From positions 1 to 5,623 of the forward strand of contig CALNBW010000164.1 of NCBI GenBank assembly GCA_937874815.1: 5,623 nucleotides of DNA, written 5' to 3'. This DNA comes from an uncultured Bacillota bacterium. GTDB lineage: Bacteria; Bacillota; UBA994; UBA5500. A program made the position numbers and the translations under genes. Of the stretch, positions 1 through 5,502 are shown piece after piece. Each line of letters begins with the position of its first letter. Positions within the stretch are counted from its first letter, which is position 1. Below the pieces are notes generated by a model. It ran no database searches. It saw nothing but the letters and a program-made list of their open reading frames with translations, and was not told the origin of the DNA.

Positions 1-32
1 CGCTCCTAGCAGAGGTGTTTCCCCTTTCCTCA

Positions 33-66
33 AAAGCGCCTTTTATTAGAGGCCCCAATGCGCTTT
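33..66. repeat. 7-bp inverted repeat downstream of the anti-sigma gene
   Basis: AAAGCGC (33-39) and GCGCTTT (60-66) are perfect reverse complements with a 20-base loop. On the minus strand the second arm is followed only by a single extra T and then G. If it terminates the sigma/anti-sigma transcript, it does so weakly. Nothing else is recognisable in 1-117. Confidence 0.3.
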
Positions 67-117
67 ACGCAGGACCAACAACCTTACCCAAAACTAAGCG
101 ACTTCTTTAGTGGTCTC

Positions 118-1023
118 CTATAGCCTCGTCTGTTTTATCAGCTCATGTTTCCTATAAAGATGAAGTGCCAGTAAGAATGCACAGTAAATCGGTAGCATAA
201 CCAGCAGAATGGCAGCAAAATCGCGTGACAAGGTATACGTGCTCGTCGTGAACCCTTTAACCAAGAGTTGGGCGACCAGATAAGCAGCCGGCAGTAACAG
301 GAGCTTTTCCACCAGGTCTCTTATGGGGCTGTGCTCGCGGCAGGCAGACCGGAGCAGCACCCCGATCACCAGTAACACAGCGGCCAGCAGGGCATAGTAT
401 GCCAGTGCCAAGCGTGGCAAGGTAATTATTCCCCCATTGGGGTAAGGATCTTTGCCGTAGACGAGAGTATCTTCGGCCCCTTCAAGATAATAGTACACAC
501 TTACGGGTTGATCGTTTTTTGCCTTGAGCACTAGGCTTTGGGTATTGTGTTTGGGAAAAAGCTGCTGCCATTGGTTAGTCCAAGCAGTGATATGATAGAC
601 ATGCCCCGCACCACTTTCTTCTGCCATGTGGCCGCTAAAATCGTAACCGACTACTTCCTCACCAAAAGCGACAAAGAGCATACCGTCTGTACCTTCGTGA
701 AAAGACAACACACTTTCGGAATAGGGCAGATACACGGGAGCGGTGAGATAAGCACCCCCCGCTATGGCCGCAGCCAAGATCAGGGTGACCGTTAAAACAA
801 TCACTTCGATTCTCTTCCAGAACAGTCTCCCCTTCAGCTTCTTTAATGGCACCGCAACTACTCCACCGGGCAGCGCTGGAGAGGTCTGCATTGCCGCCAA
901 CCGTTCTCTACAGTCCGGGCAATCCGCCAGGTGCTTTTCTACCAGCAAGCGGGTATCATCACTGACCATGTCTTCCGCAAAAAGAGGCAGAAGATCCCGG
1001 ATTACATTACAGGTAAGGCTCAT
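118..1023 (-). CDS. zf-HC2 (ZAS-type) membrane anti-sigma factor, partner of the adjacent ECF sigma factor
   Basis: The predicted protein has 301 residues. It probably holds the neighbouring ECF sigma factor inactive at the cytoplasmic membrane until a signal arrives. The N-terminus carries a zinc-binding anti-sigma signature: Cys5, then His31-x3-Cys35-x2-Cys38 (HLADCPDC). A first membrane helix lies at about 74-94. An extracytoplasmic segment of roughly 110 residues follows, and then three more hydrophobic helices at about 205-224, 241-255 and 269-290. Four membrane segments are more than the single one of the classic RsiW-like anti-sigma factors. The start was set at the ATG that begins MSLTCN because it has its own GGGGGA ribosome binding site and begins just before the zinc motif. 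A longer in-frame reading would add 30 residues of sigma-gene overlap with no family character. The gene overlaps the end of the sigma gene by 17 bp, which implies translational coupling. The family call is firm; the signal sensed is unknown. Confidence 0.88.
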   Translation of the reverse strand: MSLTCNVIRDLLPLFAEDMVSDDTRLLVEKHLADCPDCRERLAAMQTSPALPGGVVAVPLKKLKGRLFWKRIEVIVLTVTLILAAAIAGGAYLTAPVYLPYSESVLSFHEGTDGMLFVAFGEEVVGYDFSGHMAEESGAGHVYHITAWTNQWQQLFPKHNTQSLVLKAKNDQPVSVYYYLEGAEDTLVYGKDPYPNGGIITLPRLALAYYALLAAVLLVIGVLLRSACREHSPIRDLVEKLLLLPAAYLVAQLLVKGFTTSTYTLSRDFAAILLVMLPIYCAFLLALHLYRKHELIKQTRL

Positions 1024-1504
1024 GGCTATCCCCCATTTCTTCTTGGATTTTCTTTCTGGCCCGGTGGTAAGTGACACAAGCCCAGTTATCGCTCTTCCCA
1101 AACAAGGAGGCAATCTGCTTGAAGCTCAGCTCGCTAAATACACGCAGAGAGAATACCTCTTTGTAGGGCTCGGCCAAGCTATGCAGTATCCGATGCACTC
1201 TTGCAGCAGCATCCTGGCGCAATAATGCGGCCTCCGGATCCGCTTCGGCTTTGGCGGGAAAAGGCTCATTGCTGAAGACCAACCTTTTGTCCTTACGCAG
1301 ATACGACAAGTAGCAGTTCTTGGCTATCTGGCAGAGCCAGACCCGCATCTCACAAGTACCCCTGAAGCTGTCAATTGCTTCCATGGCTTTCATAAAGGTC
1401 TCGCTCGTAATATCTTCAGCCAAACTAGCGTCACCCGACAAGCTTCTTGCGTACAGATAGACATCCGAAAAATACGCTTGGTAGACTTGCTCGAACTCGG
1501 TCAC
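1007..1504 (-). CDS. ECF-family (sigma-70 group 4) RNA polymerase sigma factor
   Basis: This 165-residue protein is the usual size for an extracytoplasmic-function sigma factor, which directs RNA polymerase to a stress or envelope regulon. Region sigma-2 spans about residues 5-72. It includes the region 2.2-like stretch around AEDITSETFMKA (29-40) and the DSFRG and VWLCQIAKN segments that follow. A variable linker (about 73-100) leads to sigma-4 at about 104-155. There LSFKQIASLFGKS and NWACVTYHRARKKI form the -35-recognising helix-turn-helix. There is no C-terminal extension. The start is a GTG. An in-frame TAA lies immediately upstream and the next Met is residue 38, so no longer reading and no sensible shorter one is possible. 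The ribosome binding site GAAGGTGA (1509-1516) sits 4 bases upstream. The gene precedes and overlaps its anti-sigma gene and has a candidate self-recognised promoter. The exact ECF subgroup is not assigned. Confidence 0.95.
   Translation of the reverse strand: MTEFEQVYQAYFSDVYLYARSLSGDASLAEDITSETFMKAMEAIDSFRGTCEMRVWLCQIAKNCYLSYLRKDKRLVFSNEPFPAKAEADPEAALLRQDAAARVHRILHSLAEPYKEVFSLRVFSELSFKQIASLFGKSDNWACVTYHRARKKIQEEMGDSHEPYL
1029..1034 (-). promoter_or_regulatory. Ribosome binding site deciding the anti-sigma start
   Basis: On the minus strand GGGGGA lies 5 bases before the ATG at 1023, inside the 3' end of the sigma gene. It supports the shorter start of the anti-sigma protein and reinitiation by ribosomes finishing the sigma gene. 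Confidence 0.7.
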
Positions 1505-1526
1505 TTACTCACCTTCTTACCTATAA

Positions 1527-1552
1527 GACGCAGTTAACCCGATTATCTTACA
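1527..1552 (-). promoter_or_regulatory. Candidate autoregulated ECF-type promoter of the sigma/anti-sigma operon
   Basis: Read on the minus strand, TGTAAG (1547-1552) is followed by exactly 16 bases and then CGTC (1527-1530). The known Bacillus ECF promoters have -35 TGAAAC or TGTAAC, a spacer of about 16-17, and a -10 beginning CGTC, CGTA or CGAC. This site therefore matches at all positions but one of the TGTAAC form. Transcription would start near 1519-1521. That gives a leader of only about 16 bases that still contains the ribosome binding site. The site lies in the 64-bp gap after the acetyltransferase gene. Recognition by this particular sigma factor is inferred from the common autoregulation of ECF operons. 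Confidence 0.6.
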
Positions 1553-1568
1553 AGAATCTCTCGCGAAA

Positions 1569-2135
1569 TTACGAGCGGGCTGAAAGGGGAACTTTGTGCA
1601 GCGCCCGGAACTCATCCTCCAGAATACTCATCATCACGAAATCAGAAAACCTGTGATTATAGTAATAACCATTGCGCTGCACGCCTTCTTGCTTAAACCC
1701 GACTCGCTCATAGAAAGAGAGAGCCCGCTCGTTAAACCCAACCACTCCGATGGCAATGCGATGGAAACCTAGGTAACCAAAAGCATAATCCATCAGCAGC
1801 ACAATTGCCTCCGTGCCTAAGCCCTGGCCGCGGGCTTCCGGGTCGCCAATAATCATAGTCAAATCCGTTGTCCGCCATGGATGGTACATCCGCAGCAAAC
1901 CGGCCTCCCCCACCATCTTACCATCAGACTTACGCACCACGGCAAACCACACCCGCTGCTTATCGGCCTGCACCCGCTCAAACCACTCATCCAGCGAGCT
2001 TTCCGACTCTGGATACACCTGTCCAATTAATCCCCGCATCTCCTGCCCATTGTTCCATAGCTGTAGGTTAGCTAAGTCTTGCCGCTCCAGCGGTTGCAGT
2101 ATCACCAAATCTCCTTCTAAAAAAGCAACCTGCAT
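1569..2135 (-). CDS. GNAT family N-acetyltransferase, RimJ/RimL-like
   Basis: The 188-residue protein is a complete cytoplasmic acetyltransferase of the Acetyltransf_3 (RimJ/RimL/SpeG-like) kind, which moves an acetyl group from acetyl-CoA to an amine. The acetyl-CoA pyrophosphate-binding motif A is visible as ARGQGLGTEA (101-110), preceded by the beta-4 strand DLTMIIGDPE. The conserved NERALSFYERVGF segment (135-147) forms the late helix and strand. The C-terminus NHRFSDFVMMSILEDEF (160-176) is typical of the RimJ-like branch. The substrate cannot be told from sequence; a ribosomal protein terminus, a polyamine or an antibiotic are all possible. The ATG has a strong AGGAGG about 10 bases upstream. 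It is the first gene of the minus-strand run that continues with the sigma factor, 64 bp downstream. That gap contains a separate promoter, so co-regulation is uncertain. Confidence 0.92.
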   Translation of the reverse strand: MQVAFLEGDLVILQPLERQDLANLQLWNNGQEMRGLIGQVYPESESSLDEWFERVQADKQRVWFAVVRKSDGKMVGEAGLLRMYHPWRTTDLTMIIGDPEARGQGLGTEAIVLLMDYAFGYLGFHRIAIGVVGFNERALSFYERVGFKQEGVQRNGYYYNHRFSDFVMMSILEDEFRALHKVPLSARS

Positions 2136-2170
2136 AATTACTCATCCTCCTGCTCCAATGTATTACTATC

Positions 2171-2198
2171 AGTGTAACATCACGGTGTAACCTGCCAA
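2171..2198 (-). promoter_or_regulatory. Probable sigma-A promoter of the acetyltransferase gene
   Basis: On the minus strand TTGGCA (2193-2198, five of six against TTGACA) is separated by 16 bases from TACACT (2171-2176, four of six against TATAAT). A start near 2164 would give a leader of about 30 bases with the AGGAGG site. Two copies of GTGTAAC (plus-strand reading, 2172-2178 and 2185-2191, period 13) overlap the -10 and the spacer. A short symmetrical CTGCC-AA-GGCAG (2192-2203) covers the -35. These could be regulator contacts, but the promoter call itself is only moderate. Confidence 0.4.
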
Positions 2199-2269
2199 GG
2201 CAGAGTTTCTTTCCTAACCGGAGTAAGACGGCTGGATTCACGTAGAGTGTCCGTTGGGGCAGCGAGATG

Positions 2270-2303
2270 AAAAAAGGCTCTCTGGTTAATTTCCAGAAAG
2301 CCT
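2270..2303 (-). terminator. Rho-independent terminator, minus strand, without an adjacent minus-strand gene upstream
   Basis: Read on the minus strand, AGGCT-T-TCTGG pairs with CCAGA-G-AGCCT (ten base pairs with one internal mismatch) around a 7-base loop. A run of six T follows directly (2275 down to 2270). This is a standard intrinsic terminator. On the plus strand the hairpin is not followed by a T run. A second, weak minus-strand hairpin (GGGA/TCCC, 2319-2335) with six T lies just upstream. The next minus-strand gene upstream is the MATE gene, about 850 bp away, so the transcript that ends here is unclear. Confidence 0.7.
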
Positions 2304-2525
2304 CTATTTGATAAAAAAGGGAGGAAAGTATTCCCGCGAAAACGAATAACAGTAGCGGATGACAAGTGCCAGACGGCTATTACAGCAGAAGGCTTTCAGT
2401 GGAACCTACGCCAGAAAGGCCATGTGTCTAGCAAGGGATGTAATCCGTGGAAGGGATGGCTCTTTTCGCCGTAGTTGTGGTAGGATTCGGTCGCTAGATC
2501 TTAACTGTGGAAAGGGGAGAACCTT
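2304..2525. other. Gene-free stretch upstream of the secreted protein gene
   Basis: No open reading frame here has a ribosome binding site or a recognisable product, and no known riboswitch core was found. A 61-codon minus-strand frame covering 2180-2365 lacks a Shine-Dalgarno site and runs through the terminator hairpin. AAGGGATG occurs twice (2433-2440 and 2451-2458). No convincing -35/-10 pair for the plus-strand gene was found, although its ribosome binding site (GGGGAG, 2514-2519) is good. Confidence 0.5.
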
Positions 2526-3113
2526 ATGAACAACCGTTCCCGAAAGATTTTTCTTAGAGCGCTTTGTTTTGTGCTCATTCTGGGCGCGTCCCTCGTTTCT
2601 ACTGCGGTTAACAGCGAGAATCCCTCATCGGTGACCTTACGAAAGGTAATAGAATCGCAAGTCGACTCTATTATCAAAGACTACATGACTCTTCGAGAAT
2701 ACTCCGTCGTCTCTGCAGAAACGATAACATCCATGGACACAACCAAATCAAGGCTTTCTGGCCGAGTCGATACAGAGCTTCTCCTGAAAGAAGCGGCAAG
2801 AAAACGCGGACACGCCTTAGCCGCCAAGAACGCTGGGATTGTGGTGTTTGACTCAAAAACAGAGATACTTAATAGGACGGAGGACCTTGACGAAGACACA
2901 ATCAAAGTGCTGCTATATGAGTTGACAACCTGTAGTTATCGAAGTGTAAACGAGTCAGAAGGCGACCCTTTCAACACATTTGCCTTTGGGCTATGGCACG
3001 ATATGGCATTTTCCCAAGTCGATGGGCGATGGGTCTTAGTACAGGATAACTATGATGAACCAGATATCGCAGACCCAGATAACATCTTCATATTTCAACG
3101 TACTGCAGAGTGA
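2526..3113 (+). CDS. Secreted protein resembling the N-terminal NTF2-like domain of amidase_6 proteins; function unknown
   Basis: The product has 195 residues. Residues 1-27 form a signal peptide: Arg/Lys at 4-7 and 11, a hydrophobic core about 12-24, and a likely signal peptidase I site after Ser-Thr-Ala at 25-27. There is no lipobox, so export as a soluble or wall-associated protein is expected. The mature part is predicted helical first (37-105). It then becomes a compact domain with YELTTCSY (131-138), FGLWHDMAFSQVDGRWVLVQDNYDE (154-178) and an acidic tail. Alternating strands ending in a 'G-x-W-x-L-V-x-D-x-Y-D-E' pattern recall the NTF2-like module in front of the putative amidase domain (amidase_6) in Bacillota proteins. 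That catalytic domain is absent. The gene ends 35 bp from the convergent MATE gene, so there is no room for it downstream. The ATG has GGGGAG 6 bases upstream. The coding call is solid; the domain resemblance comes from memory of the family and is tentative. Confidence 0.8.
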   Translation: MNNRSRKIFLRALCFVLILGASLVSTAVNSENPSSVTLRKVIESQVDSIIKDYMTLREYSVVSAETITSMDTTKSRLSGRVDTELLLKEAARKRGHALAAKNAGIVVFDSKTEILNRTEDLDEDTIKVLLYELTTCSYRSVNESEGDPFNTFAFGLWHDMAFSQVDGRWVLVQDNYDEPDIADPDNIFIFQRTAE

Positions 3114-3148
3114 CGTCGCTGGCACCCGCGAACCAAGAGGCATCTCTA

Positions 3149-4528
3149 TCAGGCGCTCACGCTTAGGGCCTCGGCTGACTCGCTCACTAAGGGCAGCTTA
3201 CGCTCATACAGTGTGTACCAAATAAGCATGGACGTGCCGCGCAATGATGCTGACACAGTGATGCCCATCCATATTCCGTTTAGGCCCATCCAGTGCATGA
3301 ACAGCCAGCACAGCAGCGGTCGCAGGAGGTTAGAGGCAATACTGCAAAGACTAGGTGGCAGGGTCTGTCCGATCCCGCGAAAAACCCCGGAACATGCCCC
3401 TTCTAGTGCCATGAACAGCTGGGATGCTGCCAAGATGCGTAGATAGGTGGCACCCATATCCAGTATTTCCGGCTCGCTAAGAAATAGGGAGAACAAGAAT
3501 CGTCCGCCCCACACTAAAACTACTGTCACCAGGGCCTCCCAAAGAAGCAATACTACAAGCGAAATCCGGTAGCCCTGCCGTATGCGGTCCCATTTACGGG
3601 CACCGTAATTCTGGCCGACAAAAGCGGTAACCGCGGATGCAAAGCCACCGCCGACAAGCCAAGATAGCGACTCAATCTGGCTCCCTACCCGCTGCACAGC
3701 CACGGCGGTTTCCCCATACCAAGCGGACACCATGGCGGTAACTACCATCGCCAGCGTGGTGAAAGCGGCACTTTCAATGGCTATTGGCAGGCTCCAGCGC
3801 GTGATTTCGCCCGCCCTTTTCCAATTTATCCGCCCCAACACCTTAAAGTGAGCAAATGGTCGCTGGGGATGGCCTTTGGCAAACCACACAAACAGCAGTA
3901 AGACCACGCCTTGGGCGGTCACCGTGGCAATCGCAGCCCCGCTTACGCCCCAACCTAACCCCAGAATCATCAGCGGGTCCAAAATCATGTTAACCACGAG
4001 GCCTACTGAATTGGCTAAAAAGCTAAGGCGGGAATTTCCAGCCCCATTGAACGCCCCGGTAATCGCGGCCGAAAGGTTGATCAGCGGGATACCAAAGGCC
4101 ACTATGCGCAGGTAGGTGCTGGCGCTGCTAAGCATAACTGGGTCTTTAACTTGCAGGAGGGCTACTAGGGGCCGGGCAAATCCCAGAAGGATGGCTCCAT
4201 ACAAGATTCCCAAAACGAGAGCGATGCGGCTGGAATCTTGCGCATAGCCCCGGGCAGCGTCAATATCGCCCCGGCCTAAATTCTGCGCAGTACCGATTTC
4301 CGCCCCCATACGGCCCATCATCATGAAGGCCGCGCCAAACCACAAAAACATCCCGGCTATGCCGCTCGCTGCCACCGCCGTTACCGAATTAGGCGTACGG
4401 CCCAACCAGAACATGTCGGTCAGGTTATAGGCCATCTGCATCAACTGCGTGCCCATGATCGGTAGGGCCACCAATAGCAGCTTCTTTAAGATTCCTCCAT
4501 GAGTCAAATCATAAGTGTTTGTGTCCAT
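3149..4528 (-). CDS. MATE family multidrug/toxin efflux transporter
   Basis: The 459-residue protein has the usual MATE length and two homologous halves with about 12 membrane helices. MATE transporters export cationic drugs, dyes or metabolites across the cytoplasmic membrane in exchange for Na+ or H+. Family landmarks include the N-terminal ALPIMGTQLMQMAYNLTDMFWLG region (21-43) and GAFNGAGNSR (158-167) in the first half. After DPLMILGLGWGVSGAAIAT (184-202) comes the connecting loop near 218-245. The second half has VGQNYGARKWDR (304-315) and GVFRGIGQT (381-389), the counterpart of the first-half GAFNGAGNSR. It looks intact. The closest style is the NorM/DinF-like prokaryotic MATE group, but the substrate is unknown. 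The ATG has GAGG 8 bases upstream and a strong promoter behind it. The gene converges with the secreted protein gene and diverges from the flavin reductase-like gene. Confidence 0.95.
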   Translation of the reverse strand: MDTNTYDLTHGGILKKLLLVALPIMGTQLMQMAYNLTDMFWLGRTPNSVTAVAASGIAGMFLWFGAAFMMMGRMGAEIGTAQNLGRGDIDAARGYAQDSSRIALVLGILYGAILLGFARPLVALLQVKDPVMLSSASTYLRIVAFGIPLINLSAAITGAFNGAGNSRLSFLANSVGLVVNMILDPLMILGLGWGVSGAAIATVTAQGVVLLLFVWFAKGHPQRPFAHFKVLGRINWKRAGEITRWSLPIAIESAAFTTLAMVVTAMVSAWYGETAVAVQRVGSQIESLSWLVGGGFASAVTAFVGQNYGARKWDRIRQGYRISLVVLLLWEALVTVVLVWGGRFLFSLFLSEPEILDMGATYLRILAASQLFMALEGACSGVFRGIGQTLPPSLCSIASNLLRPLLCWLFMHWMGLNGIWMGITVSASLRGTSMLIWYTLYERKLPLVSESAEALSVSA

Positions 4529-4561
4529 CTATATGCCTCATTTTTCTTAGTATTGTCTTTC

Positions 4562-4590
4562 ATTATGAGGGCCGAAGAAAATGCTGTCAA
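4562..4590 (-). promoter_or_regulatory. Strong sigma-A promoter of the MATE gene
   Basis: On the minus strand a perfect TTGACA (4585-4590) is followed by 17 bases and CATAAT (4562-4567, five of six against TATAAT). Transcription would start near 4555, about 27 bases before the MATE ATG at 4528. A nearly consensus promoter suggests either high constitutive expression or control by a repressor. Confidence 0.8.
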
Positions 4591-4597
4591 GCTAAGC

Positions 4598-4628
4598 GGC
4601 ACCTATCCCGGGCACCTGCCCGTATACG
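4598..4628. repeat. Cluster of short direct and inverted repeats just upstream of the MATE -35 element
   Basis: GGCACCT occurs at 4598-4604 and 4611-4617 (period 13). CGGGCA-CC-TGCCCG (4609-4622) is a perfect 6-bp inverted repeat with a 2-base centre. It is followed directly by the 8-bp palindrome CGTATACG (4621-4628). The cluster begins 8 bp upstream of the TTGACA, a position typical of activator sites. No regulator is encoded in the window, so a binding function is inferred only. Confidence 0.35.
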
Positions 4629-4646
4629 GAAGAAGGAGCAGATGCA

Positions 4647-4675
4647 GTAATCCCTACAACCATACAAGGGATTAC
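4647..4675. repeat. 9-bp perfect inverted repeat in the MATE/flavin reductase intergenic region
   Basis: GTAATCCCT (4647-4655) and AGGGATTAC (4667-4675) are perfect reverse complements separated by 11 bases. The arms start 20 bp apart, about two helical turns. There is no T run on either side, so a terminator is unlikely. It could be a dimeric regulator site between the two divergent genes, or a hairpin. Confidence 0.45.
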
Positions 4676-4755
4676 CAACTTTGTCTAGAAACTCTACTCA
4701 TGGTTAACCACGCCTAGCAGTTTGAAGTGAGCTTGGGCCAGTACTAGCAGCTGGG

Positions 4756-4771
4756 CTGTTCAAATGAACAG
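4756..4771. promoter_or_regulatory. Operator-like perfect inverted repeat over the flavin reductase -35 region
   Basis: CTGTTCA-AA-TGAACAG is a perfect 7+7 bp inverted repeat with a 2-base centre, 16 bp in all. Its size and symmetry are those of sites for winged-helix dimers such as MarR-type regulators. It covers the probable -35 element of the downstream gene. The regulator is not encoded in this window. Confidence 0.5.
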
Positions 4772-4785
4772 GCGCTCGGTAAAAT
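4757..4785 (+). promoter_or_regulatory. Probable promoter of the flavin reductase-like gene
   Basis: TAAAAT (4780-4785, five of six against TATAAT) lies 17 bases after TGTTCA (4757-4762, only three of six against TTGACA). A start near 4792 would give a leader of about 45 bases. The poor -35 lies inside a perfect palindrome, which fits control by a bound regulator. Confidence 0.4.
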
Positions 4786-4822
4786 TGAGTAAGAAAATCC
4801 GATGAATGAGCCAAAATGGAGC

Positions 4823-4828
4823 GAGGTG
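4823..4828 (+). promoter_or_regulatory. Ribosome binding site deciding the flavin reductase start
   Basis: GAGGTG lies 8 bases before the ATG at 4837. The earlier in-frame ATG at 4816 has no Shine-Dalgarno sequence, and its extra seven residues include this ribosome binding site. Confidence 0.7.
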
Positions 4829-4836
4829 TCTGCTTT

Positions 4837-5502
4837 ATGAAGATTGAAATCGGCGCCCAGAAACCAGCAAACTTCAAAACCTATTGGGACGGACAGTATG
4901 AGGTATTTTCCCATTTCGACTACGCCTGCGGCATTCCCAGTGTCTTGTTCGCGATTACCACCGTGAAAGAAAACGGTAAGCCTAACGTCTGTTTTCATGC
5001 CTGGAGCAATTTCACAGGCGATGGCAGCGGCTTTTTTGCCGTTGTAGGCGGATTATACCGGCATTCACACACCTACGCCAATATCCTGCGCACAGGAGAG
5101 TTTGTCATCAACTTCATCGGCCAAGCCTATTACGATGCCTGCATGGCCACCATCGCCCAGAATGACGCTGATACCGACGAGTTCGCGGTTGCCGGATTTA
5201 CGCAGGAGCCGGCTAAGACCCTGTCTTGCCCTCGTATCAAAGAGGCGTTTCTTAGTCTGGAGTGCCGCCTGGAGAACGAGATGGATCTTTCGGACGCGGG
5301 CACAATAGCGCTGCTAATAGGCAGAGTGCAGCATATTGCCATGCAGGAGGAATTCGCCGCCCACCTAGAAGCCGGTAATCCCGGTGCCAAGTATGGCGAT
5401 GAGGGCTTCATGTTCAATATCCACTCCCCAAAGAATTTGGTTACCGGTGTGGGAGAGGCTAGCGGCCTGGCCGTGCTGAAGGTTGTGAGAACCGATGTCT
5501 AA
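4837..5502 (+). CDS. Flavin reductase-like, FMN-binding split-barrel protein
   Basis: The 221-residue protein fits the flavin_reduct (PF01613-type) family, cytoplasmic FMN-binding split barrels that reduce flavin or other acceptors with NAD(P)H, or simply bind FMN. The early strand VLFAITTVKENGKPNVCFHAWSN (37-58) is the usual beginning of the barrel. The segment from HSHTYANILRTGEFVINF (77-93) is the characteristic flavin-site region with T-G-E-F-V-x-N. The family pattern continues with DEFAVAGFT (114-122) and PRIKEAFLSLECRLE (132-146). The latter parallels the 'P-x-I-x-E-x-x-x-x-L-E-C' strand of homologues. Length is normal and nothing seems truncated. The start follows the ribosome binding site at 4823-4828. 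The gene is divergent from the MATE pump and shares its regulatory gap. A role in redox or xenobiotic response is a guess from context; the physiological substrate is unknown. Confidence 0.9.
   Translation: MKIEIGAQKPANFKTYWDGQYEVFSHFDYACGIPSVLFAITTVKENGKPNVCFHAWSNFTGDGSGFFAVVGGLYRHSHTYANILRTGEFVINFIGQAYYDACMATIAQNDADTDEFAVAGFTQEPAKTLSCPRIKEAFLSLECRLENEMDLSDAGTIALLIGRVQHIAMQEEFAAHLEAGNPGAKYGDEGFMFNIHSPKNLVTGVGEASGLAVLKVVRTDV

Noticed and set aside
1024..1113. N-terminal extension of the anti-sigma protein to an upstream ATG
   Set aside because: The extra 30 residues lie within the sigma coding region, precede the zinc motif without family character, and the internal ATG has its own ribosome binding site.
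2180..2365. 61-codon minus-strand reading frame in the gene-free interval
   Set aside because: It has no Shine-Dalgarno site and no recognisable product, and it runs straight through the terminator hairpin and its T run.
2400..2430. Possible second ECF promoter TGGAAC...TGTCTA upstream of the secreted protein gene
   Set aside because: The spacer is 19 bases, against 16 in the candidate promoter of the sigma gene, so it does not fit the same sigma factor well.
2304..2525. Possible riboswitch or T-box leader ahead of the secreted protein gene or, on the other strand, the acetyltransferase gene
   Set aside because: No conserved core of the common classes could be recognised on either strand, so only the terminator hairpin is reported.
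4499..4717. 72-codon plus-strand frame across the MATE start and its promoter
   Set aside because: It lacks a ribosome binding site, begins inside the MATE coding region on the other strand and covers the MATE promoter.
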